From: Fasciolopsis buskii
Lineage: Eukaryota > Platyhelminthes > Trematoda > Plagiorchiida > Fasciolidae
Length of the DNA stretch: 64,000 nt
Reading direction: 5' to 3'
Assembly (NCBI GenBank): GCA_008360955.1
Contig: LUCM01002853.1
Span: 158,304-222,303, forward strand
Shown here: in pieces, positions 23,974-36,620 of the stretch
Layout of the letters: every line of letters begins with the position of its first letter
How positions within the stretch are numbered: the stretch's first letter is position 1
Translations under genes and position numbers: made by a program
The notes under the pieces: generated by a model
What the model saw: only the letters and a program-made list of their open reading frames with translations
What the model was told of the DNA's origin: nothing
Databases searched by the model: none

Positions 23974-25320
23974 TCCGACGTTTTTATTCAAGCAATTTCC
24001 CGTGTAAACTTGCATTTACTTTGTAAAATCAACATCTGAGAAAAAACGAACATTTGCCTGTTTCGCCAGACAGTAACAAGCTGTCGGGCGGCCAAGAAGA
24101 ACATAATCAGTTGATCATTCTCTTAGACAATCAGCCTTACTATCCGAGAAATTTTACTTGCATCCCATTGTCTCAATCAAAACACTTTGAAATCATTCTG
24201 AAAAAAATTTTTACTTAAATTATCGGAGATAATCAAATATGTTTAGACTGACATCTGTGTATCGTGTACTAGGCCACCGGATCCCCTTCCGTTGGTCCGT
24301 TTACAAAACTGCGGACACTTTCGCTTTTGCCGAATTCATCCTCCTTGTTGCCAGGTGGACCGGCCCAAGGTAAATCAAATTGCGCCCACCACAAATTACT
24401 CCTCAGTCTTTTTCGTTCCGTTCCGGAGCATTTTTACGTATTATTATTACCGCTATTATTATTATCATTATTATGATATCGTGTACAAAGGAGCAATGCG
24501 TTTTGTTTTCTTTTACCGTTGTTTTGAATTGCTTTTTCAAGTAAGAAACAATTTACGCCTCAATACGGAGAAATCTGTTTTGATCTTCAGAGTGAGCTGA
24601 CAAAGGAAATATATTCTGTTAAGTCCGTTGTTACCGCTCATATGCCACCTATTCTACTCTTCGTTTTTATATCTATTCGCCGGTTCACAGTTGAAGTCGT
24701 ATTTAGTCTTCTTTTTATCTTCTGACGTCACCTTATCTTTCACAGCGATATGCGCGGGAACCCATAAATGCAGACCGACGTTTAATTAAAGGAAGCACCC
24801 TGAGTATATGCATTCATTATCAAAAATGTGTTCAATTTTAGATGGAAGACAAACCACGAGGTGGATTGCGTCCATTGAGGTCTTCTTCCAGCCTGCAAGA
24901 TCACTATTAGTGATAAAGCAATGAGTGATTCAGGTGTGCTGTAACATGTATAATTTTCCTATATGTCATCAGAAGTATAGATAGCGGGAAACACGGGAAG
25001 ATGAGGTAGTAATACATGTATACGTAATATGAAATACTTCCCAAATAAATTTTCAGTTTGCTGTGTTCTCTGGGTCGACATTAGTATATAATAAATTTTG
25101 TTTCCTTTTCTGTTGCAGGGATAGCTCAATTCGCTTTTTGTAGTTAAGTCGACAAAATGATTTTTCGTCACAAAACTGGTTAAGAACTAATGATGGACAT
25201 GTTATACTATCACAATAATTTGGAAACAACTTTTTTCTGTCACCGATAAGACCAAATGTGACAAAACGAGCGTTTGCCCCGTGGTTCAGAAGCACTTTAG
25301 ATTATTCAGTATAATAAATT
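23974..25320 (+). other. Probable NR4A 3' untranslated region
   Basis: AT-rich sequence after the stop codon, with TTA/ATT triplet runs near 24440-24480. AATAAA hexamers lie at 25044-25049, 25090-25095 and 25313-25318. Which one is used cannot be told from sequence alone. An 80-codon minus frame (25053-25295) overlaps this tract and is not supported as a gene. Confidence 0.45.
25044..25049 (+). promoter_or_regulatory. Candidate polyadenylation signal AATAAA
   Basis: First canonical AATAAA that I found on the + strand after the receptor stop, about 1.07 kb downstream. Two more follow at 25090 and 25313, so the assignment is tentative. Confidence 0.4.
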
Positions 25321-28049
25321 AGTATCGAATGTTTAGATGTTCTAAAGAAAAGAATTCTTTAAACTGAGATGGTACATATTTTCACTAGGAGTTTGGAAAT
25401 GGCGGAGGGGAATCGACCACGGAGATTTCACGTCGTCCAACATTCAGTTCTGAGTAAGGCGGAACAACAGAAGACCCAATAAGTCAGGTTCAGATTGTGA
25501 AGAAAAAATTAGCGATGAATTCAGCTCCCATCTAATTATGTGCCAATTAGACAGCACGAATGGATAATAGAACTTTTAGAATTTAGAAAATGCACTCTTC
25601 CATTGGGCTGATTTTCAATACGCTTGCGTTCCAGTCGGAACCGAAAAATTCACTTGTCTCCCAGTGGACTAAGACTTTCAGTTTCAATTTTTGTTACCAA
25701 ACGAAAGGTTGCAAAATGCCATGGTTAGATGAGTTACATGGAATGGCATTTGAAGAACTGCTTCATCGTCGTCAGCCACTGTAAGTGGGTGACCAGTTCA
25801 CTTATCCATCTTCTCTCATGAAGCTAAATTTGAGCCCGACCAGTTGGAGAGGATGACAGTCAGAAGCATAGGAACTTTTCAGATAGCTCATATTCTAACA
25901 GGAAAGCTAGTTTTCACTTCCCGCTGTTTTCTATGATCGAATGCGAAATCACTCTTGATTTCGAACTGAAGGCCGCTGTTCCATGTGTCTTGTGAAAAGT
26001 AAAGTCTGCTGTCACATTTTGTTGTTGTATTCTTTGCCCGTACGTATAGTGATTGAATGTGTCATTTTTAATGGATTATAGCATCGGTCAAACTTGCTGC
26101 GGTACACTGAATGCGTCTGTTAACTGTGGTTACCTAATGGCTAGGATTGTGCATATGGGACAGCTGGTAATAAGGCTAATTTGTACCGGTTTGTCTGTCG
26201 CACTGCTGTGGTCGGTTATAAATAACAACTAATCCGAGTCGGTGACTAATCGAGACTGTCTGTCTGATTCGAACGGTAGATTTATCATCCTCATTTCTTC
26301 GGAATCCGGGCTTGAAATTCAACGTACATTCGGTGTAAATGTTTTTGACTAGATTTTGATTTTCTCATGGAATGCAGTGTCCGGAACTGCGGTTGAAGTC
26401 GCTCGTGTCTGACACGCGTTCCCACATCATTCTTCCCGGGATGGATTCATGAAAGTTTTGGTCAAAACACCACAGGGCAGTTTGGTTTGTGCACCATTTT
26501 AAGTCCCAAATGTGATTTACCGACTCCTGTTAATAACCAGTGACTGTATGCTGTCTGTGCACTTCGTTCTCAGTGTTAAAATGATGCTCATAAGAAAAAG
26601 AATTAGTCGGGATGTAGTTTTTGAATTGTCAAAATGCACAAAACAGCGATACATTCTTTCGGCCAAGTAACCAACTAATGGAATTCAGCAAGGCGTAATT
26701 TTGGACGTGGTTAGACTGGTCAACATAAGTAATGACTGTATAGTTTAGTATAGTTTATAGTATATAGGCTGGCCTCAGCATGCTTTGATTGAACGATCAA
26801 GATCGCACGGTAGTTGATCATATTCATTCTAACTATCTTCGAAGTGTAGACGGAAGTGATGTTATTTACTGTTTTTGTAGTCTAATCCACCACGAACTCT
26901 TGATGATCATTGCGCATATTGCTCAGCACCTGGTTACGGTTAGATTGGTTCACTCATTGCAACTTAGCATTTTGTGCCACGACTAACTATATCCGTATTT
27001 CGACGTAAAACACACACACGCCGTGTTTTCACGTTTTATCTGCAGCTTTTTATTTCGAATTCTTGCAGATAGTGTAAAATACTTCTTTTTTTACGTCTAA
27101 AAGTTTATTTAGTCGCTCTTCCTCTCTGTGACTGAACTCACGCATTCATGCAGCTCCCTGTGAACAGTACCTTGTGGTAATAATTGGGCAGCACATCACG
27201 TTATTGCTTTTATCACTATTAATAATACTGCTCGTAATAATAACAGTAGTAATGGTGCTACCGCTGCCAATGTAGAAGGTTGTGTAAATGTTATTTAGAC
27301 TTTAAAGTAGAACGTTCTAATAGGTATCAGTGTATTTGACATCGTGCACGAGGATAAATGCAACGTAGGATATCGTATGATGTACTAAATGAATCCTTGA
27401 AAGTATGACGAAAGGACAACATCTGAAGACGGTGAGATAAAAGTTGTCCGTATGTATGATGGCAAAGTTATTCAGCTGAGCCGAGTGTTATCCGATATAG
27501 CTACTGCAGGCTAACGAACATGTGCCCTTAGGCCGAATACTTCTTGACCACATGACTCCTATTGCAACTACTACCGAAGACATCACTCTTTTGTTAAGAG
27601 AAGATTTTGGTGAAATGCGCACAAATATTCCTCGAAAATAAATTGGTCCCGGAGACTTGGAATTTGTCCGTGTTGTCCCACAACCTTGTGAGTTTATCAC
27701 AAACATCTGTGCATTTCCCGATGCATAGTCCTGTTTTTTTATCTAGGGTGCAAACAACTGCAGTGTCAACAAACCAGCTTCAAACCTGGTAACATGCTAA
27801 AGTGAGTTGCTGAAATCCTTTGAAGCGTGATCCCCGTTGTTGTTCTAATGTCTCCTCTCCGAATAGCCAACCCGGGCCCGATTTTTATCCACACTAGCTA
27901 AAGCAAGAAGAACCAAGCCAAACTGGCACCGAATGCCGCATTTATATAGGCTATTCTGTCTGCTTATCTGAGCCTTTGTGACTGTCATTACTCATCAGTT
28001 GTGCGATACACTCTGTGAGTAGTCCGACTTGCGGGATGCATTTTGCCTA
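25321..28049. other. Intergenic stretch, nothing recognised
   Basis: Only short frames without splice context. The sequence contains TA/TAT-rich patches but no element that I can name. Confidence 0.4.
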
Positions 28050-28187
28050 ATTTATCATATGAAATCAACGCTCAAAGGGTTAGTAAAACACTATGAAAGC
28101 ACTGTACAGCTATTTCACCTTTGTTACCTGTACAGTGCTTCCACGGCTACTCAGTGGCCAGTTGAACGTTGATATCACATGGCGGAT
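28050..28187. repeat. Long imperfect inverted repeat (hairpin)
   Basis: Two 60-base arms (28050-28109 and 28128-28187) are complementary without gaps around an 18-base loop. The inner 13 bp (aagcactgtacag / ctgtacagtgctt) are perfect. Over the full arms about two thirds of positions pair strictly, and many of the rest are transition differences that give G-U pairs on one strand or the other. It could be a precursor RNA hairpin, a small foldback transposon, or an old inverted duplication. No flanking target-site duplication was identified. Confidence 0.65.
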
Positions 28188-28512
28188 CATTTCATGTAAA
28201 CATAAACTCCTACCATAAATACATCGTAGTTTTGTTGTCGAATTCCGGACCGCTTGTCCTGATTGGTTGATACGGCTCAGGTCAACGTGTCAGTTGGCAG
28301 CTGGTGGCCAAAATGGATAACGTAGTCTCAATCTGGATTTTCAGTCTGTACTCGCCCGTTGTCTGACGCAACTGGATTGCATCCATACTTGTGTATTGAT
28401 GGAGATTTGTCTATAACGGTCCATTATCGCGCAACCACCGATAACCAATGAAACAGCTGTGTCCGACTCAGGAGTAATGTTGATTACACTAGTTTTCCCC
28501 AAAAATTCCTAC

Positions 28513-28710
28513 CTGTTTGACTTCTGGAATTTAAGTTTTTTGGTATGGAACAGCTGAAAGAGTTTTCCGGCAAGTCCAAGGATGATCGTGAAAGACAGGG
28601 CTCCTGGGAGGTTGCCTGATGCGAAAAACGCACCAGCAACAAGTTTGTCGCGAAGATCAGCAGCAACATTGGTTCCCTGTGGAATCAGCGGTTGGATTTG
28701 CTTCATTTTG
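28513..28710 (-). CDS. Probable exon of an unidentified membrane protein
   Basis: A 198-base open stretch on the minus strand between an acceptor (ccattatgcacag) and a good donor (AACAG/GTAGGA). It starts in phase 2 and ends in phase 2. The translation is protein-like: a polar start, GTNVAADLRDKLVAGAFFAS, then a hydrophobic helix (ALSFTIILGLAGKLFQLF) followed by a basic tail (HTKKLKFQK), which follows the positive-inside rule for a membrane segment. I do not recognise the family. If real, the gene continues to lower coordinates and converges tail-to-tail with the receptor gene. Confidence 0.45.
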
Positions 28711-31548
28711 CTGTGCATAATGGATATTTTTACTAAGGGACAAGGAAATGGCAAAAAAGTGGCCTTACGGTGGCATTATTGGCGACAAATTTTAATTTGT
28801 TAGCCTTACTAGTAGCTACATGGATCGTCCTGTTTCATATCGGGATACAGATGATGTAGATATCGCAAAGAAGTTCACAGTAGGTGTGGTAACATAATAT
28901 CAAGCCCGGGTTTACGTACTCAGTCGTATGCAATATCTCTTCTTGCACAAAATGATAGCCGGAATACTTAGGTAATTTTCTCTATATCGTGCTTCCAAAC
29001 GGTTACATTTTACTTCAGATTTTTGCTGATGGCTAGCACAAATTCACTGTTTCTATTCCAGAAATGCTGAAGAGCTATACTAACATTTCTTTGTGAATAG
29101 CCACGGGTGATTATTTTCGCTCTGGCGTCTGGTAAAATCCGCCAACTTTCCCCACTGGCGTGAATGCCTTCCAAGTCGATAATCAAAATAATCTGTCCAC
29201 TTTATGTCATTTCCCTCTCGATCCGTTTGACCATGCTACAAATAAGGTTTTGCCTAGACCAAATAATCTCAGTGTTGTATTGCTTTAAACACCAACGGAA
29301 ACGATGCCAACTATTCCGGAGTACAAGTCAAAAGAATGGTATCAACTATGGCATCATTAATCTGATGGCCGTTGAAGGAAAGTTGGGTTTTTGGAAAAGC
29401 CAAATGCACGGAGAAAACAAACCAACGCGACAATGACTCTACTGCGAAACTCGTGAAGTATCTTAGCAAAACGCCAGAAACGTTGAGGTATATGTAAACG
29501 ATCAACAGGAAAGAGCGCTGGATAACGCGCGATGAGAAATCACATACTAAGCTATTCTATGGACTACCAAAGTTAGACAAAAATCATTCCAGTGAAACTG
29601 AATTGACTTGATTTGTTCTGAATTTCCGGTAGTTATCATTAGCTGGCTTGAGTTGATATAACCAAGAAGAAGGCTGTTTCCCCGCATTAGGTGTCTGGGT
29701 CACCCCACTACCACTACGTTTATTTCTATTGCCACTTTCACTTCATCAATGGAACACTAATTCAATCACCTTACCGATATAATTAGAAGCCAAAAAATTA
29801 GTGATTTATTGGTGGAGTTAACCGGTCTTGGACTCCTACAGTGAAGATATTCAAAAATATCAAATCGTCTTATTCGTGCAGTTTCGAAATGTTTGATCCA
29901 TTCTCTCTTCATCTGGTTCTTATATTCATCTACGGATGCTCAAGTACGAGCACATATTATGCATGTGGTCACACTGCGGCATAATTTTATTCAACGTCTG
30001 GATTCATACTCGCACTGAACCAAAAAACATATTACGCATGGTATAGCTTAACCTGCAAAATGCTTTCCTTTTGTCTACTTTTCTGCTACTAATACTACTC
30101 ACACTCACCTGACTAATATTACACCTAGTATTATTATTGACAATATCAGTATCATTCAAAGCAACCCATCACTCACATATTTTGAAATATTGTAGCTGTT
30201 GTACAGTTTTAATGCCTGACCAAATCGCGGGAGAATAGAATAATTCAACAAGATCAATGTACATATATATAAACTGTGCATAAATATGAATACGAATGAC
30301 ATGTTATCAAAATCATGGCAAATAACTGAAACGATGAACGAGATAGGGTAGAGGAACGTGAACAGTGAAAAATACTGTGAAACTGTTAATCCAGCTGGGC
30401 TAGAGGAATTTTATTAGAAAAGTAGCCTTCCAACCGTAACAGTTTAGAATATATTCAAACTGTCAGTATAAAACTAGCATAGAGATGATTAGACTGCGTT
30501 CACCACAAGAACTGTAAACCGATCGGTCGTCTGCTTCCCGATTAAAGGGTATCATCTCATCCGTAGGTAGAACACGGCACTGCTATCGAAAACTCCAATT
30601 TTGGACCATGCATTACCGTTTTGAACACCCGTTTAAAATACCCAACGAAATTGTACTGTTGAATTTGGATTGTTACTGGAAATGAACTCAGCGTTAATCC
30701 GATTGGTTCAGATACCCCTGGACTAATGAAAGTTACATTTTTCTTCTGTTAATAATAAAAACTGGGCTTGAAGCACGAGTTACAGAAATACTAAAATCAA
30801 TAAAATGTAGTTTCATAGCGCCCAATGAACTTCTGTCGGTCATTTATCGGCAAACATTAACTATTGCAAGTTTTCAACCACATTTCTTAAATGTTGTCCA
30901 TTATTCATTTATCTTATCACCAAACTTGTGGTCTTTCTTTGCCAGAAACCCCAGATCTCTGTCTTAAAGATGTTTTCTAATCTTTGTGCATGATTCATCC
31001 CGATCTCAAAGTACTATAGCTCTCTTTTCAACGATAATGGAATGAAAGAACCATAAAATGAGCGTAAATGGAACGGCGAACGCTGGCTGATCGACCGTTC
31101 AATCTAACGAGAAACGGCATTCATTGCATCCACTTGCATCAGTTTTCCTGTGTTTTGGTTGGCCAATAATTATATCGAGGTTTTACTTGATTCAGGGAAT
31201 CAGTCGGCCCGTCTGTTTGTCTGCTCACCTAAAAGCAAAAGGCGGCTTTTTGTTTTCTTGCAGGTTTCCATAATGATATTCTCCGTGTTCCATATACAAG
31301 TACAATTTGTCATGATACTTTCTTTCCTAGTAAGACTTAACACTTTGGCAACTCAGGATGACATTCCTGGATCTGTTACAGTTAAACGGTTCAGAAAAGC
31401 AAACAGACTATCTTATTCCTTACGAGCGAATATAGCGCGTCACAGCATCACAGATGAGTTATAAAAAAAATATCGTTGTCGTAGAATTTGTAATAGTGTT
31501 TGTCCATCTGTCAAGGTGGATCTGAATCTAAATCCGCACTCCTTTGCT
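28711..31548. other. Intergenic or intronic stretch, nothing recognised
   Basis: Short frames only, on both strands (for example 29164-29436 + and 29311-29505 -), overlapping each other and without domain similarity that I can see. Confidence 0.4.
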
Positions 31549-31991
31549 TTATGTTGGCACAGAGACATCATTTTTGTTCTTGTGTAGAGAATCTGGAGAA
31601 AAACTATTGGTTGTTGCCCCGACTGATTTCTTTTTAGGTGTGCCGGTTGGCTGGCAACGATAAGCCGCATTGGAGTCAACTCGCATAAATCCCGGAGTCC
31701 CTGATGCAGGTGAACCTAACTGGGTGGTGATAGTTCTTGAAGGTGTTCCATACATAATTGAGTTCGCTGAACGATAACGACTTGCCTGCCTTCGAGATTG
31801 CTTTTTAACGATCATTGGTGAAATCAAAGGGTTGATCAAAGCGGCAAGTGTCGTTCAAAATGGAACTGTTGCTATTAGAGTTCGTAAATCTGTTTCGAAA
31901 AATAATCCCGGACAAAAGTCCACTTGCTTATCTGTTTCGTTGCATTTGTCGCCTGAGATAGAAGCATGTACGTCATCCACTAAAGTGGCAA
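31549..31991 (-). pseudogene. Terminal exon resembling GPCR transmembrane 7 and C-tail, with in-frame TGA
   Basis: After a weak acceptor (aatataattag) the frame reads a Cys-containing loop (SGDKCNETDKQVDFC), then LRTLIATVPF, then TGA at 31855-31857, then TTLAALINPLISPMIVKKQS. It ends with a Ser/Thr/Lys-rich tail of about 80 residues and TAA. The hydrophobic helix ending in NPLIS and a basic juxtamembrane stretch looks like helix 7 of a rhodopsin-class receptor, whose consensus is NPxxY; here Tyr is replaced by Ser. The TGA falls in the middle of the helix. Possibilities are a pseudogene, a sequence error, a null allele, or a different multi-pass protein. Upstream helices would lie at higher coordinates, and I did not find them with confidence. 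Confidence 0.45.
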
Positions 31992-33375
31992 CTAATTATA
32001 TTCACTGTAAATTCTTACCGATACATAAGAAAAGGAAACTAGTTAAACAAGTTTGTTCCTTGGTAGAGGAGACGAACGATCTCCAGTGACTCTGTTGCAC
32101 ACCTGACGTATACGAACCCTTCACATTAAATTCTAGGCACCATCGAACTTATTAAAAGCTGATCGTATACAGCACCTAGCAACGTCAGAGGCAGTGACCA
32201 TTCATTTGCTTCCAAAATCGATTCGTCCCTGTGCCTACCGTAGTCTCCAATTGGTACCATTACACAAATGGAGTAGGTTCACCCCTCGTGACCTTTAGAC
32301 CTGAAGCCTGAAGCAAGTAATCCTATTCACTCCAAACACATTTTTATTTTGTCTCCAAATCCATGAGATTTATTTCATTTTTCCTAACATTTTAATCATC
32401 TGTCAAACAATCACTCTGGTTCCGTGCACAGTCTGACATTGCTTATTCGCGTCCTTAAAGATATGAGCTTGTTAGAAAGGCGAGGAAGTAATCGAAAACA
32501 AAGCGGGTTTTACTAACTTTTTTTCAGTAAATCCAACTTTAAAACAAGATCGCCGATTTCGAATGACATATTCACTTATCCAGGAAGCAGAAAATAGTGA
32601 AAAAAAACAGGACCGAATTGAAATTATCCCTAAAAAGAAACGACAAATTCGATAACGGGATATTTGTGACATCTATCAACATGAGTTTCTTTCACTGACA
32701 GTTGTCGAGACCTCATTAAAACCCCGATTATTTCGTGATTTCTATTGCTTTACATCCCAGGGCTTTCTTTAGTGAGGTAATGCTATGTGCTGTTGCTCAA
32801 CAGCGGTCAAGCTTCTTAAACGAACAAGCCCACCGGTCAATGTATGTGGCCTTTTTATGATAAATTTCTCTATATCAATCGAAATATATCTACCATACTT
32901 GGGTGCTACCCACTTTTAATGTTCCCGGTTATTTTTTGTTTCCATATTAGGTAAAAGGAAAATTCTGAGAACGAACATATCACTCATCGCAATCGGTAAT
33001 CACAGATCTTTACTCCGGGTCGATGTTATTAATTGTAACTGACCATTTGAAGTTCCAATCAACCTGTCTTAGAAGTGGCAATAAATCATGCGAGAAATTG
33101 AAAGTTTCGACATTCTCTGTTACGAATTATTCTGGGATACCAGTGCGGGAAATAAAATTTCTACAATCCCTTGGAAGCAAGGTACTATGTGTTGTACCAA
33201 ACCAGTCAGGAACCACTCATCACTGATTCCTATTAGCCTCAAACTGCATAACACCTGCGGATGAATAACTCCGAGTCTACCCTTCGTGGGTGAATGTTGC
33301 TAAGTGAGTTTTACTGAATAATAAATAGTTATGAATGATCCTAGATGCAGAACAATAAAAAACCTGGTTTCTCAC

Positions 33376-33534
33376 AAAGAAATGAAATTCCTTTGGCTGG
33401 TTAGAAATTACGTCAAGATTATTAGGAACTGACGGTGGACTGGCTTTTTCGGATCTGAAACGTGACCCATAACGCACAGGTGGATTTTCGCTGCAGCAAT
33501 AGGGAAAGCATGGAGTGCTCGGGCGTGCTTCCAT
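33376..33534 (-). CDS. Possible exon upstream of the GPCR-like exon
   Basis: A 53-codon open stretch beginning with ATG and ending at a GTGAGA donor in phase 0. It encodes a Pro/Ser/Cys-rich, basic segment (PCFPYCCSENPPVRYGS and so on) without membrane helices. It could be a loop or an N-terminal exon of the minus-strand gene that ends at 31549. However, the phase does not match that exon directly, so another exon would be needed between them. Function unknown. Confidence 0.25.
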
Positions 33535-33599
33535 ATTCGGAGAGCAGAAGAGTCCTTATCGGGTTGGCCTGTTCCGCGCACGTCCGATTACTCTCTATA

Positions 33600-35949
33600 A
33601 ACGTCCGAAAGGATTGTGTGGAATAAAGTCGCCAATTGTAAACGTCAACTGCCTTGCGTAAGTTGAGCGGTTGCCGGTTAAAGACACTTGAAAGGGAGAC
33701 TTTTGATATGTGTTGTCAATCCTGAGAAAACTTATACACTCAATTATATTAGTTTTTTACAACCCAGTATGTAGATTCAGAATTGGAGAGTGTTTTAACT
33801 TTCATTTCCTCAAATTTTGGGTGGTTCCTTTAGTGTGCGCTGTTTACTGACAACAATTTCATGCGCATTAAGAAAATGATGTAGTTCTAAGAAAAATGTA
33901 TTTTATTACTTTCTGGGGGTGTACTTCTGATCACATTGTTTTAATCAACACCCCCGCATTTGAATTCAAACTACTTTACACTTATGGCGCCCAACTGCTA
34001 TGAGAAAAGCAGGTATTCACAAGGAAACAAACCATGGTGGAAAGCCTCACGGGGTACGTCCACGACAGTCAAACGAGATCAGCTTTCACATGAGGGTCCG
34101 GTGGACTCAAATGTAAACTGCACACCTGTGTGTGTAATGTAAAATAATTCTTAAGTGTATGAGCCTAGGGTAACGTTGATTGGTTGAAGTAGACCACTTC
34201 TACAAGTTATTCATTTATTTGCTATATCATCGGGACAGAAATTTGATTTGTGACATCTGCTTGGTCGCATTCATTTCGGTGGGTAGCCGATCTCTTTCTT
34301 TACTTTCGAGGAAAAACACTTTTCAACTCCCCACATTGTTTACCGTCTTTTCGGCCTGATTTAGTACTGTCATGTTTACATCATTACCTTTCAGGCGACA
34401 AGATGAATATAATAGCCATTTTGCATCCACCTACCGAATTTGATCTAATCCGTCCGGTTGACCGACAGTAGACCCTATTGGATAACGCAGTGGGAATCCA
34501 CTGGAACACGGGTTCGATGGATGCAATCTTTTGTTCTTCCAGAATCTCCTGCTTGCCTTACAACGGAAGGGATAAAGAGTTTAACCAGCCCCATATGACT
34601 GGCCTACCAAGCTATTTCGAGTGAAGCGCTTCGCGCAACGCGAATAGACACGATTTAATTTTTCCTTCATGGAATAGCTTACAGGCCGTCGTTATATCCA
34701 GACATCACCATAGGTTTTCCATGGCAGAAGCCTTAGATTCGGCCGATGAAGTGCATAAACAAACTGTGAAATGTCTTTATACTTCCCTCCACAAGCGTTC
34801 AGGTCAAACTTGCACGTACTTGACCTAGAACTTTGCACTATCCGGTGCCTGCAATGTCGTAACTTGAGGAAACGTGTCATGCTGCATGAGCAATTATAGA
34901 TTATCTGATTGTAGTTTCTCATCTCTGATGGTGTGACTTCATTTGGATGACGTTGATCATCCAATACAAAAGGTGTTTATCTTGAAGTGACTGACCCATA
35001 ATCTTCACAACAGAATTTGAAGGACGCGATCAAATCGGAAGTGCTTACGAAGATCCTCAAATAACGAGTCAATTTTTTCTAGGCAATTCCTTCATTTAGA
35101 CAAAGCAGCCGAGTATGCACTTGTTGTGACTGCCCATTTTCTCCATGTTCTATGAACGTTCTCCAACTCACGTTGCTCATTCCCGGTAGTAAGGTAGTGT
35201 CCTATGGTGAAGGCGGGTTAGGCGGGTGTAACATCTACACGGCAAACGTGTACTGTGCTACTCTGTCTAGCCTATACTGTTTCAAAACTACAGATATCAA
35301 TCAAAAATGTTTTCTTATTATAGCTTCGTTAATCCCATAATGACGGAGCAGGAAAAAGAGTTTGCGCTAGTTTATTAAATACAAAAGTTGACAGTGTCAT
35401 ATATACTTATTATTTTACTCTTACATGTGCCAACTGCTTCTCTGAAGACAACCGGTTCTGTATTTTCAGCAAAATATGCTAACTAAAATTATCACAATCA
35501 GCAGATAGGATGAATAGTATCTTGACAGATAACAGCAAATTTGCATGATCATTTATGCCGTTGGCATGATGTTATTGAAATTGGTTCCAATAAACCTAAC
35601 AAGGAGTATCAGTTGGGTAAAACCTTTATGTTTTTTTCGGAACAGGTGATATATTTGAAAGCTTATTTTTCACTGTTATTCACTGATCTCTTCTCATTAG
35701 CTTGAATTGCTTTCCTCTGCTACATCCCAACTGATTAAGCAACTGGACGAGTCCAACAATTCCTATCCTATTAGTAATAGTTCTTCTGCTTCCCTAATGA
35801 CCTGTATTTGATTGATTTCCTTTGTTTTAGATGAATGCATCAGCTGTGGAAGCTGAGTTATTTAACTGAACGTTACAAATTCTACTGTCTAATGCACGAC
35901 ACTACCAATCTAGGCTGCTGATCCCGGACCTCATAAAGGGCATTAAAAG
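33600..35949. other. Intergenic or intronic stretch, nothing recognised
   Basis: Contains a 90-codon minus frame at 34692-34964 and smaller ones, none with splice or domain support. AT-rich toward 35.4-35.8 kb. Confidence 0.4.
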
Positions 35950-36620
35950 CTGACGTCACATTCATGGTGCGGTTAACCTATGCTAAGTGTGGAATCACAG
36001 TACTAAAGAGTGATTTAACCGTTTCAGGGCACAACCTTGCAAACTGGTGCTCACTGATGCGCTTAGAAAAGCACCTGGTCGTGCGGCCAATACACATTGG
36101 TAACTGGAACACATGAATGAATAGACACAAAATCGGAGCTGTAGAATCAGGAAATTTGCCATTAGGCCTTAAAGACATAACAGAGTGGGAGTTGAACAAA
36201 ACTAGAAGCATAACTGCGTAAATAATGGTGTTGATAACACTTGTCAGCCGTTTTGCACCACTTCTGCAAGAATTTCACATTGAAATGGAAACAAATGCGT
36301 GCTGACTTTCGCTCCACTACTACCCTCCTAGGAACTGCTACTTTTGCCTGCAAAAATGTGACAATAAATCGATCTGGGCAGTCATTTTCGTACCGTTTGA
36401 AGATCTATCTCCAGAAGTAGCCTCCGCGCATATTCTGTTTACGAGACATCCATTTAAGTCCCTTATCAAATTAACGGATAAAAATTTGTGAAAGTGAGTG
36501 GATTTCCCGTTCCACCGGTCGCCGAACTGATCCGTCTTCTCGATGGTCCAGTAACACGTCAACGAATGGTGATTCATGGTCCAGTTTCATATCTGTAGTA
36601 AATTTCAAAAAGTGTGAACT
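35950..36620 (-). mobile_element. Degenerate Penelope-like retroelement fragment (RT tail and GIY-YIG endonuclease)
   Basis: Reading the minus strand, DHESPFVDVLLDHREDGSV (about 36590-36530) matches the Penelope-like RT region of the type LPFLDVLV.R..DG, and the following Arg/Lys-rich part is in another frame. Further on, MCIGRTTRCFSKRISEH (36047-36097) and KSLFSTVIPHL match the GIY-YIG nuclease tail (YIGRTxRxLxxRxxEH ... S.I..HL). Several frameshifts and stops show that the copy is dead. Penelope-like elements are well known in flatworm genomes. The N-terminal RT half is not recognisable here. Confidence 0.7.

Noticed and set aside
24292..24600. 102-codon + strand frame in the receptor 3' region
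   Set aside because: The middle is a Tyr run made by an ATT/TTA triplet microsatellite, and there is no splice or domain support.
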